Source of the DNA: Closterium sp. NIES-65
Lineage: Eukaryota; Streptophyta; Zygnematophyceae; Desmidiales; Closteriaceae
DNA: 64,000 nt
Direction of reading: 5' to 3'
Assembly: GCA_948144175.1 (NCBI GenBank)
Contig: CANXME010002074.1
Span: 62,001 to 126,000 of the forward strand
Positions 23,212 to 31,800 of the stretch are shown one piece after another (position 1 is the stretch's first letter; each line of letters starts with the position of its first letter). Position numbers and translations under genes: made by a program. The notes beneath the pieces are model-generated. The model searched no databases, was not told the origin of the DNA, and saw only the letters and a list, made by a program, of their open reading frames with translations.

Positions 23212-26200
23212 ATGTCCGCTACCTGCTCCCGCCTCGCGCGGCTACTCTCCCGCTCCGCATTCGCGATTCCTCGAAGCGCGCCCTGCAGTCACCATGGTCC
23301 GGTCAGCGATTTCACCGCATCTCGGTCCTCGTCGACTTTTTTCAACCACTCAAGGATTACCGCGCGCGCAGCACCCCATTTCGCGGAACCTTCACGCCTG
23401 GGAGCGTGGAACCCCCTGGTGGAGCGTTCTCTCGGACCTATAAGCGCGCCGAGTCTCGCCTCCGCGAATCCGCGCAGGGGGTCGTCGGGCGTGGCGGTAG
23501 CGCGCGCCAGCTCCGCGGACGAGAATGCAGCGCGGGAGCAGGCGGAGAATGAGGCGGGGGTCGCGGAGAAGAGAGTGCGGCTCGGATTCATAGGTGAGCA
23601 GCATGAACGTGCTCTGTACATTATATGGCCGGCCATTTTCAAGTGCGTACTTGAATAGCGCTCCTAGGCTAAGTTGCATGCACCTGAAAATGGCCATTAT
23701 ATGGACGAACAGCTTGTGAAAAACCTAATTTAGTCAGGTTGTACACTGCACAGTATAGGTGAGCAGCATGAACGTGCTCTGTGGATTTAATAAAATTGAA
23801 GTCGATGCAATTTATCAACTGCTTTGAAGCTTCTCTCATCTCCATTCACTTCTTCCATTCCCCCTTCCCCTCCCTCCTCTCCGTCCTCTCAACTTGTGTG
23901 TGCCTCAGGCCTTCCTTTTTTTCCCCTTGCCCCCCCTGCGTCAAATCCTCCTCTGTGTTCCCCCTCCCCCGCCCCTTCCCGCCCACATCCCACCCCCCTT
24001 CCCCAACCACCACCCCCCCCCCCCTCACCCCCATCCCACGCCAGGGGCGGGGCAGATGGCGGAAGCGCTGGCGCGGGGGCTGAGCGCGGCATTTAGATGG
24101 GTCACAAGCCCTCCCCTCCCCCTCCCCCCCCTCCCCTTCCCCTTCCCCCTCCCCCTTTCTCCCTCCTCCTACTCCAGGGGCGGGGCAGATGGCAGAGGCG
24201 CTGGCGCGGGGGCTGAGCGCAGCAGGCGTGGTGGACTATGCTGACATGGCAGCTGTTGACGTCAACAGTGACAGGCTGGCGGTATTCCAAGGCATAGGCA
24301 TCGACACCAAGGAGAACGCCAGAGAGGTGGGGGAGGGGGACGGGGGGGGGGAGGAGGGAGACGGGAGGGGAATGGGAGCTAGGGGAAGGGGAATGGGGAT
24401 AAGGGATAGAGGGGGGGAGTTCCAAGGCATAGGCATCGACACCAAGGGGAACGCCAGGGAGGTGGGGGAGGGGACGGGAGGGAGGGGAGGGAGGGGAGGG
24501 AGGGGAGGGAGGGGAGGGAGGGGAGGGAGGGGAGGGAGGGGAGGGAGGTAGGTGGTAGGAGCAGGGGAAGTAGGGGGGTTTTCAAGGCATTGGGCCTTGA
24601 CTGCATAGCACTGAAGCTGCATCGTGCTCCAACCCCTTTGATCTTTGAGTCGACTCAAAAGTCACCTCATTGGGCCTTGACTGCATAGCAGTGAAGTTGC
24701 ATCGTGCTCCAACCCCTTTGACCACCGCTCGCTCCTCAATCACCCCATCCCCCATCCAACCCCATTCGCTCCACCCCCACACCCACCTTCACCCCGCCCC
24801 GCCACACCCACCTTCACCCCTCACCACCGCTTCACCTCCCCCACCACCAGGTGGCGGCCAGCAGTGACGTCATCTTCATTGCAGTCAAGCCGTTCGCCGT
24901 GCAGCCTGTGCTCGCTGACCGTTCACCCCTTTCACTACAGGTGAAAGTGAAAGTGAAACGGTCAGCGAGCACGGGCTGACGGTCAGGTGGGGAAGTGAAA
25001 CGGTCAAGCCCTTTCACTTCCCCACCTGACGGATCTCATTCCCTTGGGACTTCCCTCCCTCGCCCGCACACCCACCTTCACCCCTCAACAACCCTTCAAC
25101 TCCCCCACCACCAGGTGGCGGCCAGCAGTGACGTCATCTTCATTGCAGTCAAGCCGTTCGCCGTGCAGCCTGTGCTCGCTGACCTGGCGGCGTCGGGCGC
25201 GCTGACGGAGCGCCACCTCATCGTTTCGATCGCTGCGGGCGTGCCACTTGGCAAGATGCAGCAGTGGGCGGGGGAGGGCGTGCGGATCGTGCGAGTCATG
25301 CCCAACACACCTTGTCTTGTCGGTGCCACTGCTGCTGGTGAGAGGGAGGAGTAGGGCACAAGTAATCCGCACGCTATATTCATGTGACTCTTGAGAATTT
25401 GAGAATTCTCAAAAGTCACTCGAATGAGAGGGATGAATGAGTAGGGCATAAGTAACCTGCAGTACGTTCCATGCTACCAGTATGCGGTCGTCGGTGCAAG
25501 TGTCATCCAACAGCACATCAGTTTAAAACTCGTCCAGTTTTGAGACGCCTCAGCAGTTCCAGGCATCACGTCGTACGGCTACCTTTTGAGACGTCTCAAA
25601 ACACGTCGTACGGCTACCCGCACGCTGCTTCACGCCCTCCATTGCTGCAAGCGTGCCATTCCACCCTACTCCCCAAGCGTGCCATTCCACCCTACTCCCC
25701 CTACTTCCCCCATCCAGCCATGAGTCTGGGGAAGCGTTCAATAGATGAGGACAGGGCGTTGGTGAAAGCCATGTTTGTCGAGGCGCCTTCGAAACCACCT
25801 CCTCTCTCCCCCCGTAATCTTCCCATCCCCCCCTATTCCCTCCTATTCCCTCCTATTCCCTCCTTTTACCCCCATCCAGCCATGAGTCTGGGCAATAGCG
25901 CAACAGAGCAGGATGGGGAGCTGGTGAGGGCCATGTTTGTTGAGGCACCTCCTCTCTCCCCCCTTATTCCCCTGTATTTCCCACCATCCAGCCATGAGTC
26001 TGGGCAAGAGCGCAACAGAGCAGGATGGCGCGTTGGTGAGGGCCATGTTTGGCGCCGTGGGGGAGGTGTACGAGGTGGAGGAGCGTCTGCTCGACGCTGT
26101 TACTGGGCTCAGGTGAGTCCAACAAAAGCTCAGGTGATTCCAACAGAGGCTCAGGTAATTCAACAGAGCACAGGTAATTCCTGAGCTCAGGTGATTTCCA

Positions 26201-28340
26201 ACAGAGGCTCAGGTGGGTGTGCCTGCAACCCTGCTTAACACTCCCCCTTTTCTCCCTTTCTCCCTTTTTTCATCTGCAGCAGCAGCGACCCAGCGTACTT
26301 GTTTGTGGCCAGCCATAGAGGCACTAGCTGATGAAGGCGCCTAAGCTTTTTTTGAGAATTCTCAAAGAATTCTCAAAAAATTCTCAAAGAATTCTCAAAG
26401 AATCCCTACGGCCATGGAGGCACTAGCTGATGGTGGTGGTGGTGGTGGTGGTGGTGGTGGTGGTGGCATGGCATGCCTGTACCCCTGCTTACCACTTCTG
26501 CCTGCCATGCCATGTTTGTCCCCACTGCAGCGGCAGTGGTCCAGCATACGTGTTTGTGGCCAGAGGCACTAGTTGCTGGTGGTGGTGGTGATGTGGTTGT
26601 GCCTGCACTGCAACCCTGCTTACCACGTCCCCTTTTCTGCCCGTCCATTCTCCCCTCTTCTCCCCACTGCAGCGGCAGCGGGCCAGCATATGTGTTTGTG
26701 GCAATAGAGGCGCTAGCTGATGGTGGCACGGCGGCAGGCCTTCCCCGCAAGGTGGCTCTCTCCCTCGCTGCTCAGACGGTGAGAAGAGACTCTGAGTGCG
26801 GTGAGGTGAGGTGAGGTGAGGTGAGGTGAGGTGAGGTGAGGTGCACATATGTCAACGATTGAAGGAGATAAGATGAATGGAATGGTGGCGCCCTCTCTCG
26901 CTGCTGGGACAGTGAGACTCTGAACGGGGTGAGGTGCGGTGAGGTGAGGTGAGGTGCGGTGCGCGGTGAGGTGCGCGGTGAGGTGCGGTGAGGTGAGGTG
27001 CGGTGAGGTGAGGTGCGGTGAGGTGAGGTGCGGTGAGGTGAGGTGCGGTGAGGTGAGGTGCGGTGAGGTGAGGTGCGGTGAGGTGAGGTGCGGTGAGGTG
27101 AGGGGTGAGGAGCAATGTTTGATACGAGGCCAAGAGCGAGATTGCTCGCAATGGACTTTTCAAAATCACTCCCTGTTGTCGGCGTTCCTTCCAAACCCTC
27201 TATAAACGCCTACAACTTGGTAGGTAGGAACCCATTCTTTCATACCCATAGTTCTTACAGGTAGACTGTGGATCTCTGTTTCATTGCAGCAGCGAGATGA
27301 CTTTTGAGTCGACTCAAAAGTCACATGTAGGCTGTCTATCTCTGCTTCACTACACCAGCGGAAGCTATCAATCCTCGCTAGTGAAGTGAAGCTATCAATC
27401 CTCGCTAGTGAAGTGAAGCTATCAATCCTCGCTAGTGAAGTGAAGCTATCAATCCTCGCTAGTGAAGTGAAGCTATCAATCCTCGCTAGTGAAGTGAAGC
27501 TATCAATCCTCGCTAGTGAAGTGAAGCTATCAATCCTCGCTAGTGAAGTGAAGCTTTACTGGTGAATCATGGCTGATGAGGCATGGCTGATGAGGCATTG
27601 TTGCCCTTTCTCCCCCCTCCCCGGCAGGTGTAAGGAGCAGCCAAAATGGTGATAGACATACAGAAGCACCCGAGGTGATGTGGTTTCTGAGTCGACTCAA
27701 AAAGCAGGTTGACACTCAAAAATCATTGCTGGCATCTTTTCCCCCTCTCTCATAATGAGCTCGTGGCAGGTGTATGGAGCAGCCAAGATGGTCATCGACA
27801 CTCAGAAGCACCCGGGCCTACTAAAGGACTCTGTCGCCTCACCAGCAGGTATGATCACATTGTTCGCGTGAACTGAGACGATTTTTGAGGCGCCTAAGAA
27901 ATCGACACTCAGAAGCACCCAGGCCTACTAAAGGACTCTGTCGCCTCACCAGCAGGTGTGATCGCGTTGTTGCATGGCCTTTTTCTTTCTTTCTAGCTGC
28001 AGTTGTGCTCTTGAGAACATTGTTGTTGGACAGTCACCAGCAGGTGTGCTCACTGCTGCTACTCTGCTGCGTCCCTCTCTTCCACACGTCGCAGTTTCCT
28101 CAGCCGACGATTTTGCTCTCTGCCGCACCCCTTGACACCAAATAACGCCGTTGCTGGGCTAAATGAGCTCGAAAGAAGCGGATTGTGAGTTGACTTCCCT
28201 TCCTCCCCCCGTCGTCCTTTGATGACCATGCAGGAACCACCATTGCTGGCCTGCACGAGTTGGAGAAGGGCGGGTTCCGATCGCTGCTCATGAATGCCGT
28301 GGTTGCTGCAGCCAACCGCAGCAAGGAGCTTTCCAACTGA
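23212..28340 (+). CDS. P5CR: pyrroline-5-carboxylate reductase, seven exons
   Basis: It catalyses the last step of proline synthesis: pyrroline-5-carboxylate to proline with NAD(P)H. Exons: 23212-23593, 24178-24326, 25115-25337, 25992-26112, 26673-26778, 27770-27848, 28234-28340; all GT-AG. The sum is 1167 nt, an exact multiple of three (388 aa). Motifs in order: Rossmann [11 protein letters not shown] (about residue 125), [83 protein letters not shown] and the end [10 protein letters not shown]. The family is normally about 270-280 residues; here an extra N-terminus of about 120 residues, rich in Ser/Arg/Ala ([18 protein letters not shown]), looks like an organelle transit peptide. Every exon has at least one decayed partial copy in the neighbouring introns or flanks. 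Confidence 0.9.
24045..24090 (+). repeat. echo of P5CR exon 2 (5' part)
   Basis: CAG acceptor plus the first 46 bp of exon 2 ([14 protein letters not shown]), after which homology stops. The complete exon is at 24178. The upstream C-rich tract is also duplicated. Confidence 0.85.
24418..24475 (+). repeat. echo of P5CR exon 2 (3' part) with donor
   Basis: Repeats the last 45 bp of exon 2 ([14 protein letters not shown]) and the following GGTGGGGGAGGGG donor region of 24281-24340. It is followed by a GGGA-type array at 24476-24548. Confidence 0.85.
24588..24721 (+). repeat. 54-bp direct repeat around a GTCGAC palindrome
   Basis: 24588-24641 and 24668-24721 are near-identical (CATTGGGCCTTGACTGCATA...). 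Between them lies TTTGAGTCGACTCAAA (24644-24659). Confidence 0.85.
24851..25028 (+). repeat. echo of P5CR exon 3, ending in hairpins
   Basis: 24851-24920 repeats the acceptor and first 70 bp of exon 3 (complete copy from 25115). It then breaks into inverted repeats: GTGAAAGTGAAACGGTCAGC-type sequence, and a clean hairpin 24984-25028 with arms TCAGGTGGGGAAGTGAAA and TTTCACTTCCCCACCTGA. Confidence 0.8.
25567..25618 (+). repeat. 18-bp palindrome exactly between 17-bp direct repeats
   Basis: CACGTCGTACGGCTACC (25567-25583), then palindrome TTTTGAGACGTCTCAAAA (25584-25601), then CACGTCGTACGGCTACC (25602-25618). There are no extra bases at either joint. A partial arm (GTTTTGAGACGCCTCA) lies 30 bp upstream. 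Confidence 0.9.
25719..25955 (+). repeat. two echoes of P5CR exon 4
   Basis: CATCCAGCCATGAGTCTGGG... at 25719-25800 (more diverged) and 25876-25955 (closer) precede the complete exon 4 at 25992. Both echoes stop after AMFVEA, where the true exon continues AMFGAVGE. Confidence 0.85.
26279..26580 (+). repeat. echoes of P5CR exon 5 with AATT-centred palindrome
   Basis: Acceptor-plus-exon copies start at 26279 and 26529 (the complete exon is at 26673). A further short copy (GAGGCACTAGCTGATGG) at 26416-26432 follows a run of TTTGAGAATTCTCAAA-type palindrome pieces at 26351-26400. A GGT trinucleotide run follows at 26431-26465. A decayed copy of the exon 5 end plus donor lies at 26884-26916. Confidence 0.8.
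26808..27110 (+). repeat. GGTGA / GCGGTGAGGTGAGGT array
   Basis: GGTGA pentamers at 26808-26846 and a 15-bp higher-order unit (GAGGTGAGGTGCGGT) at 26928-27110, inside P5CR intron 5. Each unit resembles the exon 5 donor (CGGTGAG), so the array may have grown from a splice-site echo. Confidence 0.75.
27298..27323 (+). repeat. 26-bp perfect palindrome, TCGA centre
   Basis: TGACTTTTGAG, TCGA and CTCAAAAGTCA form the longest perfect copy of the dispersed palindrome. It is flanked by diverged direct copies of GTAGRCTGT...TCTCTG (27261-27290 and 27327-27360). Confidence 0.9.
27364..27553 (+). repeat. 27-bp tandem array, seven copies
   Basis: Unit GAAGCTATCAATCCTCGCTA plus GTGAAGT, nearly identical across copies, in P5CR intron 5. 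Confidence 0.9.
27627..27960 (+). repeat. echoes of P5CR exon 6 on both sides, each with a palindrome
   Basis: A decayed copy at 27627-27677 has a TAA in place of TAT. It is followed by TGAGTCGACTCA (27688-27699). After the true exon (27770-27848), a second copy begins at 27901, directly after TTTTTGAGGCGCCTAAGAA (27882-27900), and repeats from exon position 27794 through the donor. Confidence 0.85.
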
Positions 28341-28455
28341 CGGCCAGGCGGAGGAGCAAGGACAGGGGAGGTTCGGGTATGGGGCTTCTAGCGGCGTCTT
28401 GGCGTGAATGCCGTGGTTGCAGCTGCTAACCGCAGCAAGGAGCTCTCAAACTGAC
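28143..28455 (+). repeat. echoes of P5CR exon 7
   Basis: 28143-28186 is a diverged copy of the exon start (ACNCCNTTGCTGGGCTAAATG). 28404-28455 repeats the last 50 bp including the stop (AATGCCGTGGTTGC...AACTGACGG) after the true end at 28340. Confidence 0.8.
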
Positions 28456-28859
28456 GGTGGCCAGACACAGTAATTGCATGGACTAGGGGTTTGTTTGGGT
28501 GCTGATTTTTTATGGCGCCTCAGTAATTGCACCAGGAGATGGACCACACAATGGTATGTTGCAGTTTTGCTGAAGGCGAATGCCTTGGTTGAAGTGCCCA
28601 TGTGATGGGTTGTGATAGGCTGTTTACTGATCCCTAGAACAATGACTATCCTATTATCATATTTACATATATTTACATTGGACAATAACTATCCTAATGT
28701 CCTATTTACATTGAAGGGCCATCATGTCATGTCAGTTTTAGATCTCGTAAGGAGGTAGCAATGTCTGTCGATGCAACAGCACCTTCCTCTCTTATCACTA
28801 CAGCTGCTCCCCTTCTGCTCATCTGCAGAGGCAGCAGAAGCTTCTCCAACCACCCCGCA
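28341..28859. other. intergenic region, convergent P5CR and bestrophin copy 1
   Basis: Apart from the exon 7 echo, it contains a degenerate palindrome (TTTTTTATGGCGCCTCAG near 28507) between two CAGTAATTGCA copies. No gene seen. Confidence 0.6.
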
Positions 28860-31800
28860 TCATCCACCCCCCGAGCCAGCCTCGGCCCGAACCTTATCTC
28901 GAGGTTCGTCGGCGCACAACACAGCAACTCCCTCTTCCCCCTCCACTACTGTTGTCACCATCACCAGCTGGTGCTTTGCTAAAAGCCACTCCATCTCCCT
29001 CTCGTCGATTTGTGTGAAAAGGCCGTCTGCCGGATAAACACTTATAGAAAATGCAGTCACAAGCCGCTCGTTGAATTTGTGATGCAAATAAACCATCGGA
29101 AGGTCATTCGGGTCGAATTGAAACGGTTCCTCAATCTCCCTTGCAACTTCATTCAGAAGATAAAACGAGAAGACGGACAGCAAAGTGATTGCTGATGCAA
29201 GGTACGGGTCGGCTAGCCAGTCGGCCATGAGGAGCGGGATGATGAGGGCGTTGATGTGCAGGAGGAGAGCCACGCACTGCGCGAAGGGGAAGGGGAAGGG
29301 CGTGTTCACTATCTTGAGTGCGTTCTCGTACCCCAGCATGCCGTCTGGTGGGGAGCAGGTGGGAGGAGGGTGGGGGGGAGGGGGTGGAGGAAGGGGGTGA
29401 AGGAGGGGAAAGGAGGAATGGGAAGAGAGGGGACGGTGTGGTGAGGATAGGGAAGAACAAGACGTGATGGAACGACCCATTGATGGCTCATTGATGGAAC
29501 GGAACAGTGCAACAGCTAGGTGACTTATGAGTCGACTCAAAAGTGAGGATAGGGAAGAACAAGACGTGATGATGGAACGACCCATTGATGGCTCATTGAT
29601 GGAACGGAACGGTGCAACAGCTAGGTGACTTATGAGTCGACTCAAAAGTGAGGATAGGGAAGAACAAGACGTGATGATGGAACGACCCATTGATGGCTCA
29701 TTGATGGAACGGAACGGTGCAACAGCTAGGTGACTTATGAGTCGACTCAAAAGTGAGGATAGGGAAGAACAAGACGTGATGATGGAACGACCCATTGATG
29801 GCTCATTGATGGAACGGAACGGTGCAACAGCTAGGTGACTTATGAGTCGACTCAAAAGTGAGGATAGGGAAGAACAAGACGTGATGATGGAACGACCCAT
29901 TGATGGCTCATTGATGGAACGGAACGGTGCAACAGCTAGGTGACTTAGGAGTCGACTCAAAAGTGAGGATAGGGAAGAACAAGACGTGATGATGGAACGA
30001 CCCATTGATGGCTCATTGATGGCTCATTGATTTCGCTTGCATGAAGCTCAAGAACGGCTTACCAGATAACACTTGGTATATTCTGGAGACGATAGGGGCG
30101 TCTTGTGAGATCCCCCCCGCCATGCGGCGGGCCACGAGCGCCCGGTGCAGCCAGCACATCACCAGGTAGACACGGTCACGGGAAGGTTCCAGGATGCTGC
30201 ACTCCGTGGGGTTCACCCCCCCCAGCACTGCCAGCGGCAGCGCCCGCCAGTACTTCTCCAGGTGGGGGCGGTGGGCTCTCAGGAAAATGGAGGACCTGGG
30301 GCGTGGGTGGGAGGAGTGGACGGGAGCGGGGTGGGTGGGATGGGGGGGGAACTTGGGAGCACGAGTGGAGTACATGCAATGGGAGGGGCAGCAGAGGTGG
30401 ACTGCGAGGGGCAGCAGAGGTGGACTGCAAGGGGCAGCAGAGGTGGACTGCGAGGGGCAGAGAAGCACAGGGAGGGGCAAGCATAGCAAAGCCCGCCAGT
30501 TACTGGCTATATAAGTATCGTACTTCACCTCATGTCTGGTTCACCGCAAAACCACACTACGTAACCTTATGTTTGGTACTAGACATGTTAGTTAACCTCC
30601 TCGTCTGGCCATTAACCTCGCAATTCTCAATGTCCTCCCTGCTGCCTCCACTCACTTGTTTCCGCGCACTCGCTTCCATTCTTCCACCTGATCCGCGTCC
30701 ACTGGCGGCTCTGATGGGATGTCCATGAATCGACCTGCGTGGGAGAGAGAGACGGAGGGGCAGAGAAGCAGAGCGAGGCAGAGGGGAATCTGATTATGAG
30801 GCGGCTATTGATCCACTCCTCCACCTGATCCGAGTCCACTGGCGGCTCTGGTGGGATGTCCATGAATCGACCTGTGCATCAGCAGAGAAAAGCAGAGAGA
30901 AGCGGCGCGATGCGAATGAAGCGTGAAACGCTTTGTAGGGACGGGAACTGGTCACAGCTTATTTTTGCAACAAGGGCAAGGAGAGGAATAGAAGGAGGTA
31001 TGGCAAGGAGGCAAAAATCCGGAGAGAAGAGTAGAGTCAAGAATGAGCCCACACATCAGTTTATACAAACCATAAGAGTACAGACCATAAGTCAAAGTAC
31101 AGACCATAAGTCAAGTTGGTGAGGTGTGAGTCTCCTCGTAGTCTCTGCTCGGCACAGACAGACAGACGTGTGATGGAAAGCAATGCCGGGAGAGTGTGTA
31201 AGTAAGAGAGACACAAAGAAGAGAGCGAGGCGCGGCGAGGAGAGAGAGGAGGTGAGGGAAGAGAGGCGAGGGGAGAAAGAGGAGGTGAGGGGAGAGAGAG
31301 GCGGCGAGGGGTGAGAGAGGAGGTGAGGGGAGAGAGAGGCGGCGAGGTGTGAGAGAGGAGGTGAGGGGTGAGAGAGGTGAGAGAGGTGAGAGAGGAGGTG
31401 AGGGGTGAGAGAGGTGAGAGAGGTGATAAGGCAGGAAGGCTGGCAGGCATGCAGGCAGGTAAGCTCACGTTGTGCATGAAACTCATGGTGTGCACAAACG
31501 CACAATGGATGCTGCTTGCTTACTCACACGCACTGAAATTGAGATCTAAGACAGTGCAACACCTGTAGTGCGAGCACGTGCATGAGGCTCATGGTGAGTG
31601 CATGAGGCTCACGGTGTAGGTACCGAAAAGGCATACCTGCAGCGCGAGGGCGTGCATGAGGCTCATGGTGTGCACGAACTCGGAGCGGAATCGAATCCCG
31701 CCCGGCTCCACTGGCTCCTCCTGCCCCCCCTCATCGAACGATATGACCTGCGGAGGGCGAGAGGGGTGAGGAAAACGGAAAGGCCAGAGGTGCAGACGGA

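Noticed and set aside
28860-30005. 381-codon continuous minus ORF as one bestrophin exon
   Set aside because: The part above 29344 is the 105-bp repeat array; the CAG acceptor before DGMLGYENALK and agreement with the other two copies set the exon start.
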